DNA from: Nothopassalora personata
Lineage: Eukaryota; Ascomycota; Dothideomycetes; Mycosphaerellales; Mycosphaerellaceae
Assembly (NCBI GenBank): GCA_033816765.1
Contig: CM066295.1
Coordinates: forward strand, 3,224,001-3,288,000
Reading direction: 5' to 3'
Length of the DNA: 64,000 nt
The position numbers and the translations under genes were made by a program. The notes under the pieces were generated by a model. That model saw only the letters and a list, made by a program, of their open reading frames with translations. It was not told where the DNA came from and made no database searches. Positions 1-11,961 of the stretch are shown here, piece after piece (position 1 is the stretch's first letter; every line of letters begins with the position of its first letter).

Positions 1-51
1 TCGGCATTGAGAGCATTGATCGACGTCCGCCGCAACTGGCCGTCCACCGAC

Positions 52-3000
52 ATGCTGTCGTCGGCAGGTGTACCGCACTATGCGCCCGCGCTGGGGAATG
101 GAAACATGGTCACCCAAGATGCTCCGCACCCGCAACCACAGCGCACACCGACCAACGGACTCGATGCACTCGCCGAAGGCTCCCAGTACGCCATGCAGCA
201 GTTGCAGCAACAACAGCAGGGACAGCAGGGACAGCAGGCAGCGGCCGGTGCGACCCCACCAGCCATCATCAAGCACCGGCACAGCTACAGCAATGGCAGT
301 GCCAATGCCATCGACACAGCTCACAAAGACGCGCCAAGTGGGGGAAAGGGCGCCAAGGCAGCGGCGGGAAGCGGCCAACCGGTGAGGCGGAGGATCAGTC
401 GCGCGTGCGACCAGTGCAATCAGCTGCGGACGAAATGCGATGGCCAGCATCCGTGCGCGCATTGCGTCGAGTTTGGGCTGACGTGCGAGTATGCGCGAGA
501 ACGCAAGAAGAGAGGCAAGGCTTCGCGGAAGGATATCGCTGCAGCCCAGGCTCAGGCTGCGGCAGAAGGAAGGGAACACAGCCCAAAGTCAGGCAACGAG
601 GATGCCCCCGAAGAGGCAGCGTCGGAGATGAAGCCTGATCAGCAGAGAGGTGTGAAACGGAGGAGGTCGAGCGGCGGCTTCCACGCACCGCTGCCTCCAA
701 TGCCAAGGACGAACAGCATGCCGAGCCAGCCAGGACATGGACATGCACCGCACCCGATGGTGCCCAGACCGAGCCTGGAGCCTTCTGGAGGCAGCGTGAC
801 AGGGACCACGATCGGCGAGCATAACGCAGTGGATAGGCTGCAGCAGAGAGCCGGTCCGCTTGATCATCAGACGCCAGGAGGCGTTGCTTTGCCTACGCCG
901 CGAGTGCCGACTGCTTCGATGCAAGAACGAGGTCTGTCCGGGGGTATGGGTGAGTATGGGAGTATAGACGATTACCATCGAAGCATACTCCATCCTGCGG
1001 CGACGGTGACGGGCCACAACATTTTACATTCTGGTCCTACGCCCATGCCGCATTCTATGATCCAGGGTGGAACGATCACAGGATATGGTGAAAGTCCATA
1101 CAGTGTCACCTCGCCGAATAGCCAGCAAGGAATGGCAGGGCGTCCATATCACAGGACGGGCGAGTCGCCGCTGTCTACTGGCTTCTTGGGTCAGACTCCT
1201 ATGGCCGGTTCACCAGGCTGGCTTTCGTTACCCTCACCTTCGGCAGCGCTGTATCCTCATTTACAGCAGAACATCTCGAATCAGACGCTTCGGTACCCAG
1301 TTTTGCGACCTCTTCTACCCCATATATCCGCCATAATACCAATCGGACTGGCCTGCGACCTTCTAGACCTTTACTTTTCGAGCGCTTCTTCGGCTTTCAT
1401 GCAGCCATCATCGCCATATGTCCTGGCTTACGTCTTCCGAAAACGTTCTTTCTTGCGATCAACGAGTCCGCGACAGTGTAGTCCAGCGTTGCTTGCCAGC
1501 ATGCTGTGGGTGGCAGCGCAAACGAGCGACTCGGCTTTCTTGACTTCTGCGCCCTCAGCACGAGGCAAGATCTGTCAGAAGCTGCTCGAGCTGACAGTGG
1601 GTTTGCTGAAGCCGCTCATACACAATCCCACAGATGCGACGCAATTGTTTGGCGGCAATAAAATTATCAATGGAGTAGCACTGAACGGATTTGGTGTGGC
1701 ACTTCCAGGACAGGCACATGATACGGATGGAGGGTCTCCTGGCGCGACAGGTGGTCTGGACGATGTCGCTGCGTATATGCACTTAGCGACTGTGGTCTCA
1801 GCCAGCGAGTACAAGGCAGCAAGTTTGAGATGGTGGAATGCAGCTTGGTCCCTTGCGAGAGAACTCAAGTTGGGCAGAGAACTGCCGCCAAATCCAGAAC
1901 CTGCGAACCCTGATGGACCAGAAGCAGAGGCTGAGGCGACAGGAGAGGCCGGTCACCACGGATCATTGGGTCATGGCCACCAGCCTGGTTTCACATCGGA
2001 AGAAGAGCGGGAAGAGCGAAGAAGAATATGGTGGCTGCTTTACATTGTTGATCGACATCTGGCGCTGTGCTATAATCGCCCTCTGTTCCTGCTCGACGCC
2101 GAGTGTGATGCTTTGATGCAGCCGGAGAATGATGCGGTTTGGCAAGCCGGAGAGTACTACCCGGGCGAGAACCATGCAGAGTCGACTTACTTCAGACGAC
2201 GAGGGCCTAGTTTCGAATGCACTGGGCACGGCATCTTCAACTACTTCCTCCCGCTCATGACGATGCTCGGCGAGATTGTTGATCTCAATCATGCTCGAAA
2301 TCATCCTCGGTTTGGTCTGCGCTTCAAGAGCAGTTCAGACTGGGACGATCAAGCTGCTGAGATAACGCGGCAATTAGAAGCTTATGGACGCAGCCTGCAG
2401 GAGTTCGAAGCTCGAAACGTCCCCAAGCAGGACCCGAAGCCGCCTCCTGATGGCCATAACGGTACCGAGCGCCACGCAGACGTGACTAGCCCGCACTCTG
2501 TGGCTACTACAAACTCGAATCCGCAGCGCATGACCGAGGCTGTGCTTCAGACGAAGATTGTATTGGCGTATGGCACACACTTGATGCACACGTTGCACAT
2601 TCTGGTCAATGGCAAGTGGGATCCTATATCGCTGCTGGACGACAATGATCTGTGGATTTCATCGCAGAGCTTCATTTCGGCGACTGGTCACGCGGTGTCT
2701 GCCGCTGAGGCGATCAATGATATTCTGGACTACGACCCGGACTTGAGCTTTATGCCCTTCTTCTTCGGTATTTACTTGCTACAAGGAAGCTTTCTATTAC
2801 TCTTGATTGCCGACAAGCTTCAAGGCGAAGCAAGTCCAAGCGTCGTAAAGGCTTGCGAGACGATCGTGAGAGCCCACGAAGCGTGTGTGGTGACTCTGAA
2901 CACAGAGTATCAGGTAACATCCCTCACATCCTCCACCTTGACAACATGCTCACTGACATTTCACCACAGAGAAATTTCCGCAAAGTGATGCGATCGGCTC

Positions 3001-3113
3001 TGGCGCAAGTCAAAGGCCGCATGACGGAAGATTTTGGCGAGCAGCAACTACGTAGACGTGAAGTGCTCGCTTTGTACAGATGGACTGGTGATGGGACTGG
3101 TCTCGCGTTGTAA
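52..3113 (+). CDS. xlnR: XlnR-type Zn2Cys6 transcription activator of xylanase/cellulase genes
   Basis: Two exons, 52-2913 and 2970-3113, with a 56-nt GT-AG intron; about 1001 residues. The first in-frame ATG is at 52, but the frame is open to the window edge, so the true start may lie upstream. The N-terminal part is Gln-rich. A Zn2Cys6 cluster has Cys at 119, 122, 129, 135, 138 and 145 (spacing 2-6-5-2-6), preceded by [20 protein letters not shown], which is characteristic of XlnR/Xyr1. A fungal transcription-factor middle domain follows ([20 protein letters not shown] near residue 656). Splicing gives the C-terminus [12 protein letters not shown], matching the family's conserved end and supporting the intron. 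The family activates (hemi)cellulase and pentose genes from the nucleus. Function is by family knowledge; nothing in the window shows its targets. Confidence 0.93.
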
Positions 3114-5313
3114 CATGGGCCATAATGATTAATGGAGAGGCCTGCACATAAGCTGTAACATAAGAGATGGTATATACCCCTGAGAAGCGAGCGAGGAATA
3201 TGAATTTTGAGGAGATGTTTAACTTTTGTAGCACAGTCTTTGCTTCAGGTCCCCCGCTTTCAAAGGCAGGGAAGTGGCAAGGGTAAGAGATGAGAATGAT
3301 GCTGCTGACTATCCAGAGTCGCAACCGTGCTGGAAAGAACTCAGATCGCGGACCGGACACAAATCGACCACAACCTGATTTCAACTCTGGACATTGTTTG
3401 GGGCTTAGATATTGGGGACAGAGTCTCATCATTTTCTGGGACGGTCTGTGCGCACTTCGACATGGAATGCGAGATATCTCTTAACAGCGAGACTTGCATC
3501 CATGGTGATCCTTGCCCGTTGTGCGAAATCCAGGGCAGAGGGGAAGGGCGTACATCAGATCCGACTATTTCTCCACTTTCCATCGAAAAGCACGATCGTT
3601 TTGGGCCTGGGGTTTCGATGCCCTCCAAGGAAGGGGCCTATGGGAGTTATCGATGAGTTGGCAGCGCCGGTTTTGGGCCCCCCCCCCGGGGGGGGGCAAT
3701 CTTTATCGACCGCCTCTTCGTCGGCTTTCTGCTACAGGGAGTGGTATGTTTGGGCAAGTACCAAGTAAGCCTGTGAGAGTATTTCTATGGAATATGAGGT
3801 GGAAAATTTGCACAAGATCCTGTGATGCTTGCTCGATAGCGCCGTTCAGGTTCGTGACTTGGACAGAGTACCTTGCCTGCTTGGACTGTTCTCCAAGCAA
3901 CGCTTCTGGTCGACTTCTATGGGATTTTTCGGGAGTGATGGGGCTTGGGGAGGGAGAGGGGATGGGGATGGATACTGTCAGGTCTAAGGGAATGGAATGT
4001 AATGTTTGCTGATTGATCAATAGAATTCTGAGACTGGCGCGGAAGAGGGACTCCCTGGTCTGTGGCGAAAGTGTGAAGATTGAGAAATAACTATCTTTGC
4101 TACACCAAGACTATGGTCATAGCGCTAATATGTGCTCCCCTTGCTGGTAGGCAGCAGTCTCAGGAAGCCAAAGTCAGCGTTTCCCCCTGGACCGCATCGC
4201 TTGCGTAGAGTGCTGTACCATCTTGCACGAACCCAGACATCAAATGTCTCGCTACCCAGCAGACACATTCCCAGTTCGCCTGCCCGAGAGTAAATTTGAT
4301 GGACAGGGCCGCTAATCTCGGAACAGCGGGTACCTCGACAAAGCGCTTCTTCGGAATAATTGATCAACAACTCCCTGATCATGCCACAGGGCAGACTGCG
4401 ATTCTCGTCACGGGCACTTTTCCCTGACAGATGGACACATTTGCAGATGCCTGCCGCGCTTGTTGGCGCTGAGTCTTGGATCTCCTGAGAGAGCAGCTCT
4501 TATGCATACAGGGCAGAGCTGCCAGGGAGGAGGTACTAAATGGTGCTGGAGATCAGAAAGCAAGAAGGAGCAGTTTAAATTGCAGCCGACAGGACGACTA
4601 CCTCATGCACAACTCGAAGCTGTATCCGAAGCGTACCGGCACTTCCACATCGAGAAGGCTGGCAGGCTGCAACCACATGACATATGTGTAAGTGCTAGTA
4701 GCGGTGTTTTTCTCCTGAGTCGATACTGACCGCTCGGTTACGCAAACTCTGTGGACATCAGTTCTGCTGGCTGTGTGATGGCGCGCCGTGCGGCATATGT
4801 TGGGCCGGCAGAGAGGTGTTCTGACGGCTGGGGAAATCAGGCACACATACGATACAGGTTGTCCATATCCACCGCAGAATCTGCCGGCTTTGGTTGATGA
4901 AGACGAGGATATTCGCGTGCCTGACGATCTGGGCATAGATCATTGCGGCCAGAATCTACAAGGGCGTCAAGATTGTAAGCACGGCAGAATATAGAAGCCG
5001 AAGCAAGGAGACCTTCACAAGTTCCATGCAATGCTGAATGCTGTGCGCTCAGCTAAGCGTTCAATGCCATGAGCTCTCGAGGAGCTCTCCCAGAACACGG
5101 TCCTGTGGTACTCCTGCAGTAGCCTCGAACTCTATAGTTGTTTGGTCCCGAGATCGACATGACCTAGACCCCTCTGTGCCTCATGACGAAGAGGTTCCAC
5201 CATGGGACGCTTGACCGCTGGCCTTTACCATTCGTCCTACTTTCTGTCTTGCATTCCACTACTTGTTACAACTTTCACATTCCCAGGTTATTCATTTAGA
5301 TACATCGATCATT
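3114..5313. other. intergenic region, no supported gene
   Basis: About 2.2 kb between xlnR and the next gene. Both strands carry only short overlapping frames without recognisable domains or coherent splice patterns. The only distinctive element is the C/G homopolymer run listed separately. Confidence 0.6.
3675..3696. repeat. G3-C10-G9 homopolymer palindrome
   Basis: Three G, ten C and nine G follow one another with no interruption, giving a perfect C/G inverted repeat with no loop. It is isolated in ordinary-composition intergenic DNA. It could be a real homopolymer or a sequencing or assembly artefact. Confidence 0.8.
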
Positions 5314-6048
5314 ATGGCTGACAAGTGGGAAGAGCTCTTCAGAAGTCTGGCGGAGAATACACATTCCATAACACAGATTCTGGATGAGACGAATGATGGG
5401 GATGAGTTAGATGAGAAGTACAAGGTATGACTGAGTTACAGCTCTTTGAAACTAGATGTTGCTGACGTGGTATTCAGGAGATCGAAGCTGCCCGTGATGC
5501 TGTCGTCAAAGCTGCCAAGGAAGCTCCCGCTGACATCCCCGACTTCTACGATGACGGGGCTCAGCTTGAGCTCAGCAATGCTGCCAATATTGTAAGCGTC
5601 ATTGTCCCACTTCTCTGATGTAGGCATCTCGGTCAACTCTAATCTCTCTGCCCCAGCCCATCACGGCCAACGATAAGCTCGTCACCGCCCTGAACGAGAA
5701 AACCGAAATTTGGAAATCGAAGAAGGATCTCGGCAAGATTGTCAAGGAGGTTGTGCATGCAAACTCGGAGGCTCTAAGTAAGGTACGTAAAGACAATGGG
5801 GCTGAGCGACAGATATCGGTTAGCATCGTGGTAGGGAGACTTGCGTTCCCCCACACGCGGCCGCAGTGGTGCCAACACCAACCCTGGAGACCCTGCCCTG
5901 AGAACTTCGGAGCATAACTAACGTGATGTCTTACCAGCCGTACCCAGCTGCCAACCCGAACGCTCCAAAGATATTGGGCCCGACCAAGAAATCGGAGGTG
6001 GAGAGCAATAGGTTGGCGAAGGCGCATGCGAAGCCTGCTGATCCGTAG
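5314..6048 (+). CDS. small conserved-looking protein of unknown function, four exons
   Basis: Model: exons 5314-5424, 5478-5591, 5657-5782 and 5938-6048. All three introns are GT-AG, short, and in phase 0, so exons carry 37, 38, 42 and 36 codons (153 residues) and the stop is TAG at 6046. The third intron has a clear CTAAC branch site about 20 nt before its acceptor. The frame stays open only if all three introns are removed, which is good evidence for a real gene although no single exon is long. The protein is acidic and helical at the start (MADKWEELFRSLAEN), Ala/Lys-rich in the middle, and ends in a Pro/Lys-rich tail. I see no signal peptide or membrane segment and do not recognise a family. 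Confidence 0.75.
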
Positions 6049-6279
6049 ACGATGCATATCGTGGAGGAATCATGATACAAGAGAATATGGTAGATTACAG
6101 AACTCAAACAAGATAACCAAGTGACAACATCATTCCAAACCGTGAATAATTCACGATATAGTAGAAATATGGTAAGTTGCAATGCTTCAAACAGAAAGAT
6201 TAGAAGTGGTACTATCACATGCCAGAGAGACCTGCACACGTGAAACGTGCAAGGATTATCCTGGTCGTGAGGTCAAAGC

Positions 6280-6567
6280 TTGCTGGCTATTCTCAGTTTC
6301 GAATCCTCACTTACAAGCAAACAACTCCGCAATGCGCTCTCTCACACAAGCGCTGACTTAGATGGCCCTATACTGGCAGTCAGCCGTCAAGTCCGTGTCG
6401 AGGCAAGCAAGGCTTACTACAGCTGCACTCGCTTCTCTCCAATGTGGCTGTTCACAGTCCACACAACGGGCGCTCAGGTCGTGGTTTTCTGATTTAACCC
6501 CTGCCGACAAGGCCATTATCTCGAGCATCAAATGGGAAGCATATCTAGACTGGAGACTGCAGTAGCA
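6280..6567 (+). pseudogene. 2EXR/F-box-like relic 1
   Basis: One frame reads PILAVSRQVRVEASKAYY, which resembles the 'LLAVCRQTRNEA..FY' core of fungal 2EXR/F-box-like proteins. It ends at a stop near 6492, and coherent sequence (PADKAIISSIKWEAY) continues in another frame, as expected after a frameshift. There is no plausible start or complete domain. It is the first of three similar relics in tandem on the same strand. Confidence 0.45.
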
Positions 6568-7174
6568 CTCTCCAGTCTCATGGAGCAGTGTATTCCCGAC
6601 TGCGGGTTCAAAAGCCTAGTCGAAGTACTGATGGAAGACAGCGAAGCGCCGAGAGTTTAGCGACATGCGCGGGTCAAAGAGCTGCTGAGCGATACAAACA
6701 GACGTCCCTATGCTAAAGAAAACCTTACGCCAGCAAGGTAATTGACGAGATGTGACAGTACTTGTGTAATGAAGGTGAACGCGGAGGGCCAGCATGACTT
6801 GATTGCTCGCACACTATTGTGAGCAAATACGACGAGCTCGCTCCATACACAGTGGAGGACGAGTAACATTGGTTGAGATCTTGCTGCTTGATTCCTTTTG
6901 CAGGTCCTCCCGATCTTGTCGATCACATGCGGCTGGGCACGTGAAGACGCAACAGCTGCAGGGATGATGCGTATCCGCTGGTCCAAGCTTCATTCATTTG
7001 TCCATCCTCATAAGCCTCCTCAAGCAAGCTCTTCCAATTTGTTCTTTGCACTCAACACACTGCAAACCACTACATTATACCTATCCGTCACCAATTGTTG
7101 CACTGCTCCTTTACCAAGAACCACATTGCTGCAATGCCATGTTATCGTTTCCAGGCTGACATGATTATGTAGTT

Positions 7175-7711
7175 ATGACGGAAGCCACTGAAACATCGCA
7201 GTCGGCACCATGTCATCTACTTCACCTACCAGCCAAGCTTCGCGACTACATCTACGACTTTCCAATCTTTCCACAACCATGGCGCTAAAGGGTTTGTACA
7301 GGCTCTTGCGTGCATCGCGAGCGTAAAAGCCTTGCCAGCAGGAGCTATTTCGGCTACAACTGGTCCCCAAGTTACAGGCCACCTCCGATCCTAGCTGTCA
7401 ATCGCCAGACGCGCCTAGAGGCCTGCAACATCTTCTACGAGCGCTCGCTGTTCTTTCGGTATGATCTTCCCGCCGCTCCGTCCGGGGTCGGAAAGTGGTT
7501 GCGCAGACTCGATTCTGTCGACAGGCAGCTCGTGAAGAGTTTTCGCCTTGACGAGACCTTCGCGAGAGCATTGACATTGGTCAAAGTCATGGTGGTGATG
7601 TATGAAGACTTACGGGACAGAGATCTGCTTAATATTGCTGTGAAGGACGAGCGCCAGGCAAAGGGCTGGAAGTACATGAAGGGCCAGGAGATACTCGAAC
7701 TTGAACGATGA
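7175..7711 (+). pseudogene. 2EXR/F-box-like gene with one in-frame stop
   Basis: A single frame runs from ATG at 7175 to TGA at 7709-7711, broken only by TAA at 7286-7288. Before the stop it reads LLHLPAKLRDYIYDF, the usual start of a 2EXR/F-box-like domain (LPAELRN.IY). After it come PPILAVNRQTRLEACNIFYE and an Arg/Asp-rich helical tail. I could not find a usable intron that removes the TAA, because the only nearby donors lie after it. CAA to TAA is one simple origin and is the RIP-type change. If the stop is real, about 178 codons are lost; a sequencing error cannot be excluded. Confidence 0.6.
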
Positions 7712-8028
7712 GGCGTGCTCTAAGGTCTAGACAGCCAAGGAGGAGTTCGCGAGCTGATAATTGAAGCCGCAGCTTGAAATTCAGAGTTCGCATATGCGTC
7801 TATGCCTGTGGGTCGAGGCTCTTTCCACTAGAAATTCTCAAACAGTATCATCTTGACCGTCTGCGCACAAAGAGTCGTGAGCGTCTTCGGAACCGTCACA
7901 TACTGACAGCCCTGCTCGCATTGCCCCAGCAGCGGATTGCTGCATGACTGGTACGTGATTACTCGTCTCACGCCGCTGCTACTAGGCTGAGATCCGGTCG
8001 CAGCTACAAGGGACTTCGTCCTGAGACA

Positions 8029-8550
8029 GTGGACACCATATCGTCTCCTCCGCCTACCAGTAGAGCTTCGAAATACATGTACGAGCTCAGTCTCTATCCC
8101 GAGCAAAGATCCAACAGGCACAGAAACAACGACACTAGCGACTGGCGTCTTGCCAGCCGAGACCTCTGTGGATACTGCATCAGCCTATACTACAAATCAC
8201 CTCCGCTCCTTTCTGTCATTCGCCAGATCTCTGAAAAGCCCAGGAAGATCTCCTACTCTCGGACAGAATTCTTCCAGTACCATTGGAACATGGAATCACT
8301 CGACAAATGGTTCCCACAGCTTGACTCCTGTTGACGAGGAGCTCGTATACGCATCAAATGTGCCGAGCGTGAAGCACTGGAGCTTCAGCTGTTCGAAGGT
8401 TGGAGAAGGAGCGAGTTGTGCAGAGGGCATGTGTCCAATTTCTACCTCAAAGACCTCGTCGAAGCCGCTGTGCTTGACTGGTCCACGGAGTCAGGGTGGA
8501 GATACGAAAAGGCGGTAGATATCGTGGAGACTACTGAATGGTGGTATTGA
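8029..8550 (+). pseudogene. 2EXR/F-box-like relic 3 with one in-frame stop
   Basis: One frame is open from about 8029 to a stop at 8548-8550 except for TGA at 8332-8334. Before the stop it has SPPLLSVIRQISEKPRKISY and FQYHWNMESLDKWFPQLD, matching the 'LL.V.RQ...FY..F....L.KWL..LD' layout of 2EXR-type proteins. After it the frame stays coherent, ending in VETTEWWY. The N-terminal LPAELR-like part is eroded (SRASKYMYELSL). It is probably a decayed paralogue of the 7175 copy. Confidence 0.5.
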
Positions 8551-8878
8551 GAGACGAGTCACGCCGTCGGCTCGGAGACAGGTGTCCAGGTTGCGGTCGT
8601 GCAGCAGCCGATACACAGGTCGTGGATCGAAAGCTGAGTATTACCAGTGAATGCAACGCCGGATACACGCTTTGAGAGAGAGCAGTAGGCCGCTCTATCC
8701 GGCCGCGTATGGTCGAAGATAAGCACAAGCACATGAAGAAAACTTGTTCCCTTTCTGGATCAATGAATGACTTTGGCCCAATGAATGCCGACGGTGCTCT
8801 TGCTCAAAGACATCTAAGTCCACTGGCTGCCTTTGCTCTTACCTCGTGATCCGACTACCTCCCATCCTCTCACTGAGC

Positions 8879-9627
8879 TCAGTCCCAAATCCTCCTGACC
8901 CCAACACTCTCACAGGTCGGATCCTGGGGCGTGTCGTACTTGCCAATAATCCAGCTCAACGTGTCCACCCTTTTCTCCCCGTCGAAGATAGCGCAGATAT
9001 ACCTAGGAAGAAACCGTCAGCCGCTCACACCGAGATAAAGCCCTTATCTCGCAGTACTCGACTCACCACTTGTAGTAAGTCACCCAGTTCTGCAAGTTCG
9101 GCGGATCGGCAGTTTCATCGAAGTTCGAGCGGACGCCAAGATGTCCACTTTCATCAAAGTAGACAGTAACCAGACTAAGTGACCACTCCTCATTGGGCAG
9201 AGCCGAGAAGAGTGGAGTTGCGACATTCGTCGTTGGTGCATACGAGAAGACCAATAGGTGGGAGTCTGCGACTTTTCAATCAACCAGCTATACGCCCATC
9301 CTTGCCGAACAACTCACCGATATAGTTGACTTCCTCATAATACACGTCCAGCGCCAGAAACCCGGAGTTTGGGTCTGAGCCTGTGTTGGAAGAGGTATTG
9401 AGGTGGAAGGTGCTGGTGGCTGGGGTGATTGTCGGGTTGAGGTAGTCGGGGCAGAGGGCGTGGTAGGGGCCACTAGCTTCGCAGGCGTAGAGGGTGATGT
9501 TGTCCCGTTTGGTGTTGGGGGCGTCGATGACGAGGTGGAAGGGAGCGGAGGTGGTGTATTCGGCCATAGTGTAGGCGAGAAGAGCGAAAATAGGGAGGAG
9601 AAAGTGCATGGAGATGATGGATGACAT
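8879..9627 (-). CDS. small secreted protein, three exons
   Basis: Model on the minus strand: exons 9627-9318, 9265-9067 and 9002-8879 (210 residues). Both introns begin GTGAGT (52 and 64 nt) and the frame is continuous only after splicing. The chosen ATG at 9627 gives a typical signal peptide (MSSIISMHFLLPIFALLAYTMA); an upstream start would put charged residues in front of it. The mature part has a beta-rich look with few Cys (near LYAC, HALC, WYIC and DPTC), consistent with one or two disulfides. The end resembles small ascomycete secreted proteins of the DUF7907 type, but this is a weak impression. Likely extracellular; role unknown. Confidence 0.7.
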
Positions 9628-9717
9628 GTTGATGGCAGTGTCTTTAACAGTGACAGGGTGATTAAGTTCGCTTGAGGCGAGTTGAGATCTTGATTCGAAT
9701 GAACATCGGACTCTCAC

Positions 9718-11961
9718 CTTATATGCCTACACGGCGTCGTGGAATCAGGGCTGTAATGTGATGCAGGCATTACTGTTCGCCCTCAAATGTTTCCAGGACC
9801 TGTCGTAGAAGGTTGTAGAGTCCTGATGCCGTGCGACGCAGCTGCAAGGCACCGAGTAGTACAACAGACTGGCTGGATACTCGCGTTCATGCTGTGCCTG
9901 GTATGGTTACGACACTGCTAGACTGCTCCAGCAAGAATATTGTCTTTGTATTTGTCCACCAAGGGAATTGGTTGCATCGTCGAACCACGTTGTTTGAAAT
10001 TGATGCCCAGCAAGACCTGTTCAGGCGTACTGATAATTGTGTTTCGACGAATCGACCCATCCTAGTCGCAATCCGTAACATCCAGAATTATAATAGTGTC
10101 ATCGACAGAGCGCACAGATCATGGGAAGGAGGCAAGCCGAGGACTTCAGCTAGGCTAAGTCATCGCCTGCTCCTTGAAGCACTTCCAAACGACATGTTTT
10201 GGCTCGAGGCTGCCAATGTCTTGTGAGTCTCTCGGAGATCCGTTCGTTATCTCAAAATCACTGTCAAACAATGAGTTGCCTGAACAGCACCTTTAGATGA
10301 AGGCTCAGCTTCAAGGAAGTCGCCAAGATGTGGAGCGGGAGGAACAACGAGCGAGAGGATGATCATCGGATTAGCGTGGCCTCGCGAAAGCAGGGACGGT
10401 CGAAAGGCTGCAGGGCTCGGGAACAACGCTTCGGGCGATTTCGACCTAGGTCGCGGAGCTGATAGTTCGGAGGCCTCGCTTGAGAATATCTTAGTTGCAG
10501 CACATACGATCGACTTTGCAGTCGTCCATCAGCCCAGTGTGTTCAGCAGCTTCACCGCGGCGGTCCAGTCGAATGGCTCGTGCAAGTGACAGTCGGCCTC
10601 AAGCTGGGCCTAACAGAAGTACTGAATGTTCCTTGGTGCATGAATGCACGATTGTAGTCTTGGGAAGACCGTCCTGCATTTGTGTAGCTACCGATTGTTG
10701 TGCATCAACGCGAATGCTTCTCCCTTGGTGTGCCACAAGAGGTCGAGCTCGTCGAGATCCCCCGTTACGACCACTGCATTCGCCACGGGTCTTCGATCGC
10801 AGAAACCAGCTTCATTGGACTGTCGTATGCGTATGACCAGTCAGGCCTCGTAGGCGGATTGTGCTCAAAGGACATATTTGCCGCTGGGACCCACGGCTCT
10901 ACTGTCGAACTCAGCATACTCGTGAATGCAGCACCGGACCTGCATTTTCAAATACAAGAGGACGTAAATGTTGCCCTGACCCAGGAGACGTCTAGTATAA
11001 CCTTTTGACATCATCGACACTATTCCATCTCGCTACGCACCTCCGTGGAGAATGCACTCCGCTGACCACGTGGTGAGGTGTATGCCGTGACCAACACTAA
11101 CGAAGCTGACACGACCAGTAGTAAGCTCTGGCGGCGAGGTATGCAGAAATTCGATGTCGTCTTGCGGCTCGGCCTGCTCACGATTCGGCTAGTACGGGTA
11201 CTGGAACTTCGGAGCCAGCATGTCGTCCCTGTCATAGTGATGATCTCGTTACATGCTCGTTTGTGCTACGCAGAGGCGATGCCAAGTCGAATGCTTCATC
11301 GGCCATGATGCAGTTGTCATTGCATGGCTTCCATGCCACACTCGCCACGTGGGTAGCTGTCATTCCGAGGCTATTTCTCCATCTATCATCCGACATCGAT
11401 GTGATGGTCCTGTATACTTTCCCCAGAATCTCTGAAATGTTGCAGACACCTTCTGGCTGCCGCGAAGCTTGACCTCCGCAAAATTTGCGGAGTGCAGGCT
11501 CCGTAGCCCAATCTGGCCATTGAACCATGCGCTATTAGTACTGTACAACCAGCTGGCGCCATCTTTATTCTGACAGTGCGCAAGCAAGATGCAAGACACG
11601 GGTTTTCTAGCTCCTCTTCGCTTCGCATATTGCTGAAGCTATAGATCAAAGCAGAGCATGGCGTGGCATCTGGGCCTAGGACGCGGGCGCAGGGACCGAG
11701 GATCCGGTAGAAGTACTGTACAGGTTTGCCTCTGCTCGCATGCCAACATGCCGGAGAACAGGGCTCCGTGCCGTAAGCATCCCCAGACTTCATCTGTACC
11801 CCGACCGGACGCCCGTGCGAACGCTAGACGAGGGCTTGCTCTGCAGCTTGGCGGTTATGTATAGATAGACACTGTCGCTGACCTCGAAACGACCTTCTCG
11901 TTCCCACCGTATTCGATACTAATCGATCAGACCTTGTTGCGATTGACGCACAACCTCCACC
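9718..11961. other. intergenic region, no supported gene
   Basis: About 2.2 kb. A frame at 9831-10226 and one at 10700-11008 are open for 100-130 codons, but show no recognised domain, no convincing start and no splice extension. They may be decayed coding sequence or chance. Confidence 0.5.

Noticed and set aside
3512..4020. 166-codon plus frame and 105-codon minus frame
   Set aside because: They overlap on opposite strands, the former crosses the C/G homopolymer, and neither has a domain.
9831..11008. Open frames of about 100-130 codons at 9831 and 10700
   Set aside because: No start context, splice partners or recognisable domains; could be decayed coding DNA but not supportable.
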